Shown: piece by piece, positions 24,989 to 33,525 of the stretch
Position numbering within the stretch: the stretch's first letter is position 1
Layout of the letters: every line of letters begins with the position of its first letter
NCBI RefSeq assembly: GCF_900637845.1
Contig: NZ_LR134439.1
Location: 1,488,001-1,552,000 of the forward strand
Direction of reading: 5' to 3'
Length of the DNA: 64,000 nt
Source of the DNA: Erysipelothrix rhusiopathiae
GTDB lineage: Bacteria > Bacillota_I > Bacilli_A > Erysipelotrichales > Erysipelotrichaceae
Notes under the pieces: generated by a model
Told to the model about the DNA's origin: nothing
Seen by the model: the letters and a program-made list of their open reading frames with translations, nothing else
The model's database searches: none
Translations under genes and position numbers: made by a program

Positions 24989-26510
24989 ATTTTTCAATAC
25001 TGATGATTTTATCAATCCAATCTTCATAGAAGCTGGCTTCATGCGATACAAGAATGATTGTCCCGGTATAAGATTGTAATGCGAATTTTAATGCATCTTT
25101 GCTTTCAATATCGAGATGGTTTGTCGGTTCATCGAGCACAAGCATATTCGTATAGCGATTCATCAACAAGCATAGTTTTACCTTAGTTTGTTCACCACCA
25201 CTTAATGTTTTAATACTACGACTCCAATGTTCTTCCTTCATACCCACAGAAGCTAGGGTCTTACGCACTTCTCCTTGAGAAAACTTTGGATACGTTTGAC
25301 TTACGATTTGAAGTGGCGTTAAAGTATCATCACTCCAATTAAGACTTTGTTCAAAGTAACCAATTTTTAGATCGTCATTTAAATAGATGCTGCCATCTAA
25401 AGGTTTAAGTTGACCCATGATTGTTTTAATCAGTGTGGATTTACCAATACCATTAAATCCTGTAATCGCAAAGCGCTCACCACCGTAAATTTTCATATTA
25501 AATCCGTCAATTAATACAGAATCATAACCAATTGCAAGTTCAAGGGTTTCAAGTACTCGAACATTAGCTTGAGAAAGTGTTTTAAAAGCGTAATTTTGTT
25601 TTGCGTGTGCTAAGGGAGCATGAACACGATCAAGACGATTTAATTGTTTCTGTCGTCCTCGTGCCATTTTCGCATTACCACCAGCTTTATTTTTACGAAT
25701 AAAAGCCTCTGTTTTGTCAATATAATTTTGTTGTTTGGAATAAAGGCTGAGTTGTTCCATGCGGTTATGTTCTTTTTGTTTTAAAAAGGCATTATAGTTT
25801 CCATTATAACGTGTTATTTTTTGAAAATCGATATCTACGATAACATTCGCAACACGATTGATAAAAGAATCATCATGGGAAACAACGATAAAACTCTTAG
25901 CATAAGCATTCAAATAATTTGCAAGCCATTCAATATGATCGACATCGAGGAAGTTTGTAGGCTCATCAAGCAGTAATACGTCTGCATCTGAGAGTAATAA
26001 TTTTCCTAAAATTACTTTTGCGCGCTGGCCACCTGATAAGTGCTCAATTTTTGTATCAGATCCAAGAAGGTGTAATCCAAGTCCTTGAATTACTTTCTGA
26101 ATTTCTGTTTCGATTGTATAAAAATCCGCCTGTAGAAGACGTTCTTGAATGTTTGACGCTTTTCGGAGTGCATCTTCATCTTCAATCGATTCTAAGTAAT
26201 AGGCATTCATTCGTGCCTCTAAATCAAACAACTCTTTGTAAGTTGTGGAAAGGTAACCGTGTATGGTGAGGCTTGGGTCGACACTGACATATTGGTCCAT
26301 AAAGGCAACATTCAGTTTATCTTGCCAAACAACGGTTCCAAAATCAGGGGATAGATCTCCGGTCATAAAGCGTATTAATGTACTTTTACCAGCTCCATTT
26401 AAACCCACAAGTCCGATATGATCTCCTTTATGTAAGAGAAACTCTGCATTACTGTATAATTGGCGCTCCACAAATGTGTGCGTTAAATTTTTAATTTCAA
26501 GGTAGGGCAT
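24987..26510 (-). CDS. ABC-F family ribosome-associated ATPase
   Basis: 507 aa with two ABC domains and no membrane part. Domain 1 has GLNGAGKST and LSGGQRAKV with LLLDEPTNFLD; domain 2 has GFNGIGKST and LSGGEQTKV with LVLDEPTNHLD. Between them lies a basic helical linker (~240-300) that in this family reaches into the ribosomal E/P site. Some ABC-F proteins are translation factors and others give resistance to macrolides, lincosamides or pleuromutilins. The attenuator-like leader upstream (26517-26584) is a hallmark of the antibiotic-responsive class. The subtype is not resolved from memory. Confidence 0.88.
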   Translation of the reverse strand: MPYLEIKNLTHTFVERQLYSNAEFLLHKGDHIGLVGLNGAGKSTLIRFMTGDLSPDFGTVVWQDKLNVAFMDQYVSVDPSLTIHGYLSTTYKELFDLEARMNAYYLESIEDEDALRKASNIQERLLQADFYTIETEIQKVIQGLGLHLLGSDTKIEHLSGGQRAKVILGKLLLSDADVLLLDEPTNFLDVDHIEWLANYLNAYAKSFIVVSHDDSFINRVANVIVDIDFQKITRYNGNYNAFLKQKEHNRMEQLSLYSKQQNYIDKTEAFIRKNKAGGNAKMARGRQKQLNRLDRVHAPLAHAKQNYAFKTLSQANVRVLETLELAIGYDSVLIDGFNMKIYGGERFAITGFNGIGKSTLIKTIMGQLKPLDGSIYLNDDLKIGYFEQSLNWSDDTLTPLQIVSQTYPKFSQGEVRKTLASVGMKEEHWSRSIKTLSGGEQTKVKLCLLMNRYTNMLVLDEPTNHLDIESKDALKFALQSYTGTIILVSHEASFYEDWIDKIISIEK

Positions 26511-26516
26511 TTTTAA

Positions 26517-26584
26517 AAACCTTCTTTCGTGATGAAGGTTTATGCTTTAAAATCCTTCATTTAAAATATCTTGCATATTATAAC
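26517..26584 (-). promoter_or_regulatory. Attenuator-like leader of the ABC-F gene
   Basis: On the minus strand an extended -10 TGTTATAAT (TATAAT = complement of 26577-26582) starts a ~60-base leader with three alternating arms: ATGAAGG (26554-26560), CCTTCAT (26532-26538) and GAAGG (26520-26524). Arm 2-arm 3 pairing (AAACCTTC/GAAGGTTT) makes a hairpin followed by TTTTT that also hides the only ribosome binding site (AGAAGG). Arm 1-arm 2 pairing would free it. A 4-codon ORF (MKDF) begins in arm 1. Confidence 0.6.
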
Positions 26585-26695
26585 ATAGTTGTTTTAAATA
26601 ATTAAGATTTGTACAAATTAGGAATGGTTTTATCTTATACGGCGAAACGAATAAATATTGCGTTTTCTATGATACGTTATAGAGGGGGTTTTTTT

Positions 26696-27241
26696 ATGAA
26701 TTATAATAGAAAACACATGAATGTATTTGTAAGTCTTGTTTTAGTATTTGTCGTTTTGTTCCGAGGGTTTACGATGCGATATGCCGTATTGGTCTTAAAG
26801 TCAGACACAATTCCGTTTCAACGGTTTACCCAGACAATCTATGTTGTACGTAAAAATACTGAGTTTGTACTACCCGATCATAATTTGTATGAACCGGACC
26901 AAGAAGTCTTATTTAAAGGATGGCTGTTTGATAGCCATACAAGTCCGCAAAGTAAAATTATGGTTACAGATAATGTAACGGTGCATGCCACATGTAAAGT
27001 TGTGACTTCGTCGGTATTGGTTGAATATGTGGAGATACCATTTAAGACAATTCAGGTTGATCCTAAATCTTTTGATATAATCGATCTAGTTAAAGGTGAG
27101 AATGGGATTATGGAAGTGCGAACACGCATTATTTATCATGATGATGAAATTTTTAAAACTGAAAAACCCAGTAAATTTGTGAAAGTATTGCCGATTGACG
27201 AAATAAAACATATTAATCTTGAGAATTCTCGACAAGATTAG
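26696..27241 (+). CDS. Membrane-anchored protein with an InlB-repeat-like segment
   Basis: 181 aa. One N-terminal helix (~8-24, MNVFVSLVLVFVVLFRGF) anchors an extracytoplasmic part. Residues ~50-100 (TIYVVRKNTEF, YEPDQEVLFKGWLFD, MVTDNVTVHATC) follow the pattern of the InlB B-repeat/beta-grasp cell-surface modules: hydrophobic strand, GW, then T..A..K. Only one repeat is present and there is no LPXTG. ATG 26696 is chosen for GAGGGGG at 26682-26688; the longer frame lacks a site. It precedes a VanZ gene by 39 bases. Confidence 0.55.
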   Translation: MNYNRKHMNVFVSLVLVFVVLFRGFTMRYAVLVLKSDTIPFQRFTQTIYVVRKNTEFVLPDHNLYEPDQEVLFKGWLFDSHTSPQSKIMVTDNVTVHATCKVVTSSVLVEYVEIPFKTIQVDPKSFDIIDLVKGENGIMEVRTRIIYHDDEIFKTEKPSKFVKVLPIDEIKHINLENSRQD

Positions 27242-27280
27242 GGGAATCATGTAAAATTTAGGTATAGAATGGAGTTTTAC

Positions 27281-28336
27281 ATGTTTGAACGTTATTTAAG
27301 TCCTATCATAAACAATACTCAAGGAGTATCGATTAATTCAGGTATCATCGTTTATATTCTTGTTGCGATGATTTTTTTAGTGAAATTTCGCAAAACCACG
27401 GTTAAAAATAAGATTTTAGGTCTTCTGTTTATTTTGTATCTTGGAAAAGTCATGGATCTTACATTATTTCCATTGCCTTTAAATCAAAAAGAAGTACAGA
27501 ATGCTGCGATTCATTTTTCTCTTGAAAATGCATCCATTGATTATTATAATTTGATTCCGTTTCGAAATGGAATTAGTCTTAAAAACCTTAAGGAGCCACT
27601 CCTGAATGTATTAATGATGGTTCCTATGGGCGTATTTTTACCAGTTTTTTTTAAACGTTTCCGTAAAGTTGAAAAGACGGTGGCTGGCACATTTATGATT
27701 TCGCTCATGATTGAATGTGCGGAACTGCTATTGACGCTTTCTTTTGGCGTTATTTTATGGCATTTTGATGTCACTGATTTAATTACTAACACACTTGGGG
27801 GATTTTTCGGTTATTGTTTGTATTATCATGCAGTTCGTCATGTACTGGTATATTTTGATCAGAAAGAAAGTCATTGGTTACACCGTAAAGGATTTGGTGT
27901 GATGTCGATCTTACTGCTGTTTATTTTTATGATGTCGAGTATTTATTTAGAGGTGTCCGCAAACGATTCAATTACTTATCGCTTAAATATGAGGAATATG
28001 ATTTCAAATGGGAAAGCAAATCGCAGGTATTATTCCTTTGATCAATACGCTGTATCGATGGAAGGGTCTATGAAATTGAAACGAGATGATTTTGCGGGCA
28101 GTCATTCGGATAATCCGACGATTGAGCTAAAACAAAAGGTATTGTTTCTAGATTATTCGTTTGGGAAATATAATGTTGGTGGCATTTATTTAGATGCTCA
28201 TCACAATGAAGGTGATGCGCGTTTATTTTCAATCATCTGGGATTTAGATTATGGTGGCGATTATTTTTATTTCATAACGGAATCCAAAATTGCGACTGCA
28301 CGTAAGGTTGGTGAAGCAAAGATTACAAATCCATAA
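27281..28336 (+). CDS. VanZ-family membrane protein
   Basis: 351 aa with about 6 membrane helices. The VanZ pattern is present: LTLFPLPLNQ, YNLIPFRN, LLNVLMMVPMGVFLP, then FDVTDLITNTLGGFFGY. VanZ of enterococci gives low-level teicoplanin resistance; general function is unknown. The C-terminal ~100 residues after the last helix are extra and probably outside the membrane. ATG 27281 has GGAG at 27271-27274. A second VanZ-type protein is encoded at 56275. Confidence 0.82.
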   Translation: MFERYLSPIINNTQGVSINSGIIVYILVAMIFLVKFRKTTVKNKILGLLFILYLGKVMDLTLFPLPLNQKEVQNAAIHFSLENASIDYYNLIPFRNGISLKNLKEPLLNVLMMVPMGVFLPVFFKRFRKVEKTVAGTFMISLMIECAELLLTLSFGVILWHFDVTDLITNTLGGFFGYCLYYHAVRHVLVYFDQKESHWLHRKGFGVMSILLLFIFMMSSIYLEVSANDSITYRLNMRNMISNGKANRRYYSFDQYAVSMEGSMKLKRDDFAGSHSDNPTIELKQKVLFLDYSFGKYNVGGIYLDAHHNEGDARLFSIIWDLDYGGDYFYFITESKIATARKVGEAKITNP

Positions 28337-28359
28337 AGAAGGAGAGCCTTCTTTTTTTT
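28337..28359 (+). terminator. Intrinsic terminator after vanZ
   Basis: GAAGG (28338-28342), loop AGAG, CCTTC (28347-28351) and eight T. Confidence 0.88.
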
Positions 28360-28505
28360 GCGTATTTGTACGAAAAAGTGGACAAAATAGACATATTTTG
28401 CGTATAAACGTACCAAATGTGCAAAACCTATGTGAAATTTTGTTGAAATGTGTTAAATTATACATGTTGTATTCGATAAAGAAAAAGATATAAACAAAAA
28501 AACAA

Positions 28506-28590
28506 TCTTTGATTTTAATAAGTATGGGTAATGCTTATCAAAGAAAAAGATAATCATACGATTCTAAATGAATCCTCTATGATTCTTTTT
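28506..28590 (+). promoter_or_regulatory. Two-hairpin leader before the AraC/GH39 regulator gene
   Basis: Hairpin 1 pairs TCTTTGA...TAAG with CTTATCAAAGA, with a 6-base bulge (28506-28544). Hairpin 2 pairs AATCATA-C-GATT (28552-28563) with AATC-CTC-TATGATT (28571-28584) and is followed by CTTTTT, like an intrinsic terminator. It ends 30 bases before the start codon. This arrangement suggests transcription attenuation in the leader. The rest of the 28360-28505 gap is AT-rich and should hold the promoter. Confidence 0.5.
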
Positions 28591-28619
28591 GATGACAATG
28601 TGCAAGGGAGAACCATACC

Positions 28620-31022
28620 ATGAATACTATACATATCAAAAAATCTGAATCCTGCTCGCTCGCAGGAATTGCTATGAATAATGGAATTGTTGTTGTTAGA
28701 AGAAATTTACCGTACCGGACATTTTTAAAACAAATTGACGGTAAAGAATTTGAGGCGAATAAAGCGTTTGAAGTGATCTATGTCGTAAAGGGCATGATTG
28801 GACTTCGCGTAAATGGTTCGTATTTAAATCTCAATGAAGGTGATGTTTATATTCTTGAACCGAATCGAGCTCATTGTTTTTATGCAAACAGTCGGGATAA
28901 TTTAATTCTCGTAGCACAGATTGATTCATCGTTTGCAGAGGAACATTTTAACTTATCGCCAAAGGTAAGTATCGATAGTACACTTAAAGACCATAGAAAT
29001 AAAGTCCGTCTTATTGAATCCATTCGTCATCTGTATGGCCAAAAAGATGCAGGTGAAGTAACATTTGAAGAAAGTTATCATGCTGTTAAAGAAGTTGTGG
29101 ATTCTATAAAACTCTTTGTTATGAATCAAAAACGCGCTATATTAAGTACAGACTCTATTGAATCCATCGTGATTGATATTACGGAGAAGTATGCAGATGC
29201 GAAAAATGAGAAAATAACCTTAGAGGGGCTTGCGGACGAATATAATGTCAGCGGTGCGTATTTATCAAGAATGTTTAAAAAAATAACCGGCGTGAATGTC
29301 AGTGAATATTTTAGAGTGAACCGCATTAATTACGCTGTTGATTGTTTAATCAACACAGACTTAACAATGACCGAGATTTCAAATCATTGTGGCTTTTTAG
29401 ATATTAAAGCATTAGGAAGAGATTTTCAGAAAGTTTTTGGTTTATCGCCAACTCAATTTCGTAAGCAATACACAACGGAACATATCGCTTCCTTAGAATA
29501 TCCTTATGCTGCGGATTCTAAAGTGCGTTATTTCTTGGAAGTGGGTACAAAAGGACCAAGTCAACTAGAAAACGAGCCTATTAAAGCACTTGAAGCTCGA
29601 ATCAATCCAAACTTTATTAAAGGACACTTCCGGAATGCGTGGGGTGTTGTGGTTGATTTGGATTGTGTGGTCGATCGTGATTTCTTAAGTATTGCGGAAT
29701 TACGGGAAACACTGGGGCAATTTAAATTTAAAACAGTTAAAATTAAACTTGCGTTTTTAGACGGTGTCTTTAAATTGCAAACAAAATCTGGTGCCTTGCG
29801 TGATTTCTCGTCATTTGAAATTTATAATATCTTCACAGTATTTTCTGAATTTGATATTATTCCAGTATTGAGACTTGATTTTGTAAGCTTTAATGCGCTA
29901 TTACAAGAAGGTGCGAGTTTAAATGAAATCAATCATGCTGTAGTTGGAATGCAGAAAGCATTGGATGAGGCATCATTAATCATTAGTAATTCTAAGCTTC
30001 GTGAGTGGGGTTATGAATTATACTTTCCAACCATTAACGATGCGGTCAGTGATCAATCAAGAAGACCAATGTTTAAAGAATGTATTCATTCTTTCGTAAA
30101 AGTCCTTCAAGAAAAGTTTGATCAGGAAAAAGTGCGTTGGGGCTTGTACCTTGGTTCTTTTGATAACGATACACGAGATATTCATCAAGAGTATCTTGAG
30201 ATGATTGCGGAAATGAATATCGAACCAGCATTCTATACTTGTGACCTCAATTTCACAAACAATGATTTTGGAAGTGATCAATTACTACCGAAAATTCTTA
30301 ACGATATTCGTGAGATTAATCATGCAATCCGTATTAGTTTACCTGCGGATCGCTTAGGAAGACATATTGTTGCAGCTTCATTCAACTATACGGTTGAAGA
30401 TGATTATCGTTGGAATGATGCATTTGATAATCCATTCTATAATCTACTCTTTCTTCCAATTCTGCTTCAGCTAAGTTTAGGTGACTTCTACTTTTCATCT
30501 TGGAATATATTAGGTAAGTCGCAGCATCAACTGATGCCGATGTCTTATTCAAGTTTCTATAACTATCTTGGTGTTGAACGGATGCCATTTTATGTCCTTA
30601 AATTTCTTCAAGAATTGTTTAGTACTGTCGTCGATTATGGTGAGGGTTATATCGTGACCCGGAATCATCATGATTATGCAATTATTGTATATTCCAACTA
30701 TTACGAATCGTATCGTCGTGTAGACTCTAAAGATCGTAACAGTGGTTCAGAGTATGAGCGTAAGGTTAATTTTAAAATTGAAAGCATTAGTGGCCGTTAC
30801 AAAATGACGGAACGCTATTTAGATTATAAAAATGCATATTTCTGTCAGAACTGGATTGAAGATACCGGAATGTCAAATCTGACTCCAGAAGAGCGTGATT
30901 ACATCCGCCAGCAATCAAATCCACGAATGAAGGTTAAATATTTGGAAATCGATGGTGAATTAGATTACGCATTCAATCAGAGTTTGTTGAATATTAGTCT
31001 CATTAAGTTAAATAAGATATAA
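28620..31022 (+). CDS. AraC-family regulator with a GH39-like C-terminal domain
   Basis: 800 aa. An N-terminal cupin (~30-110, GMIGLRVNGSYLNLNEGDVYIL) is followed by one AraC HTH pair (~195-290: ITLEGLADEYNVSGAYLSRMF and LTMTEISNHCGFLDIKALGR, SPTQFRKQY). The remaining ~500 residues resemble the glycoside hydrolase family 39 barrel plus beta domain found on some Firmicute AraC regulators (HFRNAWGVVVDLD start). The usual W-N-E-P catalytic motif is not apparent: the matching place reads YFPTINDA. It is therefore probably a sugar sensor, not an enzyme. AGGGAG precedes the ATG. A terminator follows at once. Confidence 0.78.
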   Translation: MNTIHIKKSESCSLAGIAMNNGIVVVRRNLPYRTFLKQIDGKEFEANKAFEVIYVVKGMIGLRVNGSYLNLNEGDVYILEPNRAHCFYANSRDNLILVAQIDSSFAEEHFNLSPKVSIDSTLKDHRNKVRLIESIRHLYGQKDAGEVTFEESYHAVKEVVDSIKLFVMNQKRAILSTDSIESIVIDITEKYADAKNEKITLEGLADEYNVSGAYLSRMFKKITGVNVSEYFRVNRINYAVDCLINTDLTMTEISNHCGFLDIKALGRDFQKVFGLSPTQFRKQYTTEHIASLEYPYAADSKVRYFLEVGTKGPSQLENEPIKALEARINPNFIKGHFRNAWGVVVDLDCVVDRDFLSIAELRETLGQFKFKTVKIKLAFLDGVFKLQTKSGALRDFSSFEIYNIFTVFSEFDIIPVLRLDFVSFNALLQEGASLNEINHAVVGMQKALDEASLIISNSKLREWGYELYFPTINDAVSDQSRRPMFKECIHSFVKVLQEKFDQEKVRWGLYLGSFDNDTRDIHQEYLEMIAEMNIEPAFYTCDLNFTNNDFGSDQLLPKILNDIREINHAIRISLPADRLGRHIVAASFNYTVEDDYRWNDAFDNPFYNLLFLPILLQLSLGDFYFSSWNILGKSQHQLMPMSYSSFYNYLGVERMPFYVLKFLQELFSTVVDYGEGYIVTRNHHDYAIIVYSNYYESYRRVDSKDRNSGSEYERKVNFKIESISGRYKMTERYLDYKNAYFCQNWIEDTGMSNLTPEERDYIRQQSNPRMKVKYLEIDGELDYAFNQSLLNISLIKLNKI

Positions 31023-31050
31023 AAAGATACCAAATTACGGTATCTTTTTT
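31023..31050 (+). terminator. Intrinsic terminator after the AraC/GH39 gene
   Basis: AAAGATACC and GGTATCTTT form a stem followed by T-run. Confidence 0.9.
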
Positions 31051-31221
31051 ACTTCTTTCACATTTAATACAATTATTTACAACTGCGATGACAAATAATG
31101 CGTAGTCTACAACAAAGATGGGTAAATGGTTAAAATTTTGTGAAATTCACGTCAAAATATTGGTAGATACAGAATGCATATCATCATATACTATCTATGT
31201 CGGTGATGAGGAGATTCTATA

Positions 31222-31917
31222 GTGAATATTATTGTTTATATGGTTCTAACTGCTTTATTTTTTACACTAGGATACAACATTTCAAGATTTGTGAAAGATA
31301 CTGTAGCTTGGAAACAAAAACGTAACAATAAGATCTATAAGGTCTTTCGTCCAGAAGATGCGCATGACGCATTGATGAATGGCATTTATGTCGGTGCAGC
31401 TACTTTAGTTGCATATACATCATTCGGATTGTTTGAAGCAACTGTTATTTCTGTAATTGCTTTCTTAGCAGTTTATGGTATTCGAATCGATCAACGAATT
31501 CGAATTATTCCAAATGAGATGGTCCTTTGTGTCCTTGTCATAGGTTTAATATATCAGTTTGTCTCAAATGGATTTCATGGATTGTCAACTGGACTTATAG
31601 CAATGCTATTAACAGGTATACTGTTCTTTGCTACAGCCTTCTTGACAAAAGCATTCTCTGGAAGTCTCGGTGTGGGAGCAGGCGATATAAAGCTTGCAAT
31701 TGCATTATCATTTATGTTGGGATTACCTAATATTCTGACATTTCTAATAGGTATCGTACTTTGCTTGTTAATTTACATTGTTATCGGTTTTTACACCAAA
31801 ACGATGTACATAGGTAGTACATTCCCCATGTGTGCACAATTAATGGGCGGTGCTTTATTCGCGCTGTATTACCCAGTCATCAGTATGTTGATTTGCAGTG
31901 TTCTGTTAGGATGTTAG
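31222..31917 (+). CDS. tadV: Prepilin peptidase of the Tad system (A24 family)
   Basis: A 231-aa membrane aspartic protease with about 6 helices. The two catalytic aspartates are in GIRIDQRIRIIPN (~residue 94) and GVGAGDIKLA (~156), as in CpaA/TadV enzymes. It lacks the methylase domain of PilD. It would cleave both Flp pilins after the glycine of their E-S-G-Q-G motif. The start is GTG 31222 after GATGAGGAG. It is the first gene of the Tad locus; TATACT at 31184-31189 may be its -10, and the GTGAAATTCAC palindrome (31140-31150) lies upstream. Confidence 0.88.
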   Translation: MNIIVYMVLTALFFTLGYNISRFVKDTVAWKQKRNNKIYKVFRPEDAHDALMNGIYVGAATLVAYTSFGLFEATVISVIAFLAVYGIRIDQRIRIIPNEMVLCVLVIGLIYQFVSNGFHGLSTGLIAMLLTGILFFATAFLTKAFSGSLGVGAGDIKLAIALSFMLGLPNILTFLIGIVLCLLIYIVIGFYTKTMYIGSTFPMCAQLMGGALFALYYPVISMLICSVLLGC

Positions 31918-31926
31918 GAGATAGTT

Positions 31927-32100
31927 ATGATAACCGTAAATGAATTTATGGACGAGGAGTCTGGACAAGGCATGGTTGAATACGGACTTATTCTCGTATT
32001 GGTTTCAGTAGTTACAGTAGTGGTGCTCAAATCTATCGGGAGTGGTTATGTTAAAACAATGTTTGAAACAGTCGCTGATCTAGTCCCTAAAATTAACTAG
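31927..32100 (+). CDS. flp: Flp-type pilin 1
   Basis: A 57-aa type IVb pilin. The prepilin leader MITVNEFMDEESG is followed by QGMVEYGLILVLVSVV. Cleavage after G13 leaves Glu at +5 and the E-Y pair usual in Flp pilins, then a single long hydrophobic helix used in filament packing. It starts 9 bases after the tadV stop. The C-terminus (FETVADLVPKIN) differs from that of pilin 2. Confidence 0.92.
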   Translation: MITVNEFMDEESGQGMVEYGLILVLVSVVTVVVLKSIGSGYVKTMFETVADLVPKIN

Positions 32101-32123
32101 GGAAGAAAAATGAGGAGAAAATT

Positions 32124-32294
32124 ATGAAAAACTTTTTATTCAATGAAGAATCAGGACAAGGTATGGTTGAATACGGTCTTATCTTAGTTCTTGTTTCAGT
32201 AGTAGTTATCGTTGTTATGAAGACTTTAGGTACAAACCTAAAAGGAATCTTCGAAAACGTAGGTAAAGAATTACAAGCAGGTAAAGGCGCTTAG
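32124..32294 (+). CDS. flp: Flp-type pilin 2
   Basis: A 56-aa type IVb pilin with leader MKNFLFNEESG and mature start QGMVEYGLILVLVSVV. Its leader and helix are nearly identical to pilin 1, and the C-terminus is more basic (NVGKELQAGKGA). It has the stronger ribosome binding site (GAGGAGAAA) and is directly followed by two hairpins, so it is probably the major, highly expressed subunit. Confidence 0.93.
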   Translation: MKNFLFNEESGQGMVEYGLILVLVSVVVIVVMKTLGTNLKGIFENVGKELQAGKGA

Positions 32295-32317
32295 TCTTAA
32301 CACGCATTTATAAATCG

Positions 32318-32346
32318 TTAAAGTATCGCGCAAGTGATACTTTAAC
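32318..32346 (+). terminator. Stable hairpin after the pilin genes
   Basis: GTTAAAGTATC (32318-32328) pairs perfectly with GATACTTTAAC (32336-32346). The following bases are TTTAAAT, so it may stabilise the 3' end of a pilin mRNA or terminate partly. Confidence 0.6.
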
Positions 32347-32388
32347 TTTAAATATTTTTATAATCTCTATCCGGCTTGGATAGTTCCG

Positions 32389-32417
32389 AGGGGATGATTT
32401 TTCATCCCCTTTATTTG
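32389..32417 (+). terminator. Terminator before tadE
   Basis: AGGGGATGA and TCATCCCCT form a 9-bp stem with a TTTT loop and a short T-run. It lies just before the tadE ribosome binding site. It probably reduces transcription of the assembly genes relative to the pilins. Confidence 0.75.
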
Positions 32418-32435
32418 TCGCTTTAAGGAGTGAAT

Positions 32436-32975
32436 ATGATAAAAAAACTTAAAGGTGAAAGTGGTCAAAGTGTTACGGAATTTGCTTTAATCCTTCCTAT
32501 TCTCATAATTATGCTTGCTTTGATCATGGACGTTGGTAAAGCGGTGCATGCAAAGGTCAATTTACAATATCTAACCAGTGAAATTCAAAAGGTTGCGGTA
32601 TTGTACGACGAAGGTGGTGCAACGGGTGGTGTAAAAGATCAATCCCGATTTAGCAGTAAAGAGAAGACGATTGAAACACTTATAAACAATAACGGTACAC
32701 TTGACCCTAAACGCTTAAAATATGAAATTGATTTATCTGATATTGAGCATCGTGACTTTACGCGAAAAATTTGGAGCGCAAATGATGGTGGCTTTATCGG
32801 ACATAAAAATAGAACTGATATACGTTATGTAACCGTAACAACAACTTATGATGTTCCTTTCTCAATGTATATTACAAAACAAGTAATGGGTGAGACACTT
32901 CGTCTAACAGAAACGTACAGTGGTTTAATGTACATAGGAGGCGATGGTGATGCAAATGTCAAAGTTGGTCAATAA
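32436..32975 (+). CDS. tadE: TadE-like minor pilin
   Basis: 179 aa. The N-terminus KLKGESGQSVTEFALILPIL is the TadE/pseudopilin motif: positively charged, G, then E at +5 of the hydrophobic helix (~17-35). The rest is extracytoplasmic. TadE proteins are pseudopilins processed by TadV. I chose ATG 32436 over GTG 32430 because AAGGAG is at 32425-32430. It overlaps the next gene by 26 bases. Confidence 0.85.
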   Translation: MIKKLKGESGQSVTEFALILPILIIMLALIMDVGKAVHAKVNLQYLTSEIQKVAVLYDEGGATGGVKDQSRFSSKEKTIETLINNNGTLDPKRLKYEIDLSDIEHRDFTRKIWSANDGGFIGHKNRTDIRYVTVTTTYDVPFSMYITKQVMGETLRLTETYSGLMYIGGDGDANVKVGQ

Positions 32976-33525
32976 ATCTAAAAAAGAAAAAGGTCAGGCA
33001 ATGGTGGAATTTGCGATTGTGCTGCCACTTTTTCTATTGATTGTCTGCTTTTTAATTGATGTGAGCTGGGTGGTTTATAACAAAGTGCAGTTTGATTACT
33101 CACTACGTAAAATGGCCATTCAATTGGATCTTGGTCCTCAACAAAAACATGCGCTCCATACGAATCAAAGTTATATCGTAGATGGAGGTTGGGCAAATAC
33201 TCATATTCGAGACATGTATGAAAAAAATATCAAAGAAATGGGTGCACCCATTGATGTAAGTCGCGTAACGATTGAAAATAGTCGTATAGCGGTACTTGCT
33301 GGTAAACGCGAATTCAATTATGGTGTTCCAGATGGTACGGATAAAGATCGCGCAAACAGTAAATTTAAGACAACAACAATGGAAATTGCGTCGGATGTAA
33401 AATACAAAGTTTACCCTGTTACACCTTTCTCAAAGCCATTCCTCAAAGATGGTGTTGAGTTGAAAAATAATCTTTACAAAATTAGAAGAATTGAGTTAGT
33501 AGGGGGTAAGAATCAACAATGGTAA
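32950..33525 (+). CDS. TadE/TadF-like minor pilin
   Basis: 191 aa. The N-terminus KKEKGQAMVEFAIVLPLFLLIV repeats the pseudopilin motif (G, then E at +5) and the single helix. The mature part (~45-191) should be exposed. It overlaps tadE by 26 bases; ATG 32950 (rather than 32944) fits AGGAGG at 32936-32941. It overlaps the next gene by 7 bases, so translation of the minor pilins is coupled. Confidence 0.85.
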   Translation: MQMSKLVNKSKKEKGQAMVEFAIVLPLFLLIVCFLIDVSWVVYNKVQFDYSLRKMAIQLDLGPQQKHALHTNQSYIVDGGWANTHIRDMYEKNIKEMGAPIDVSRVTIENSRIAVLAGKREFNYGVPDGTDKDRANSKFKTTTMEIASDVKYKVYPVTPFSKPFLKDGVELKNNLYKIRRIELVGGKNQQW

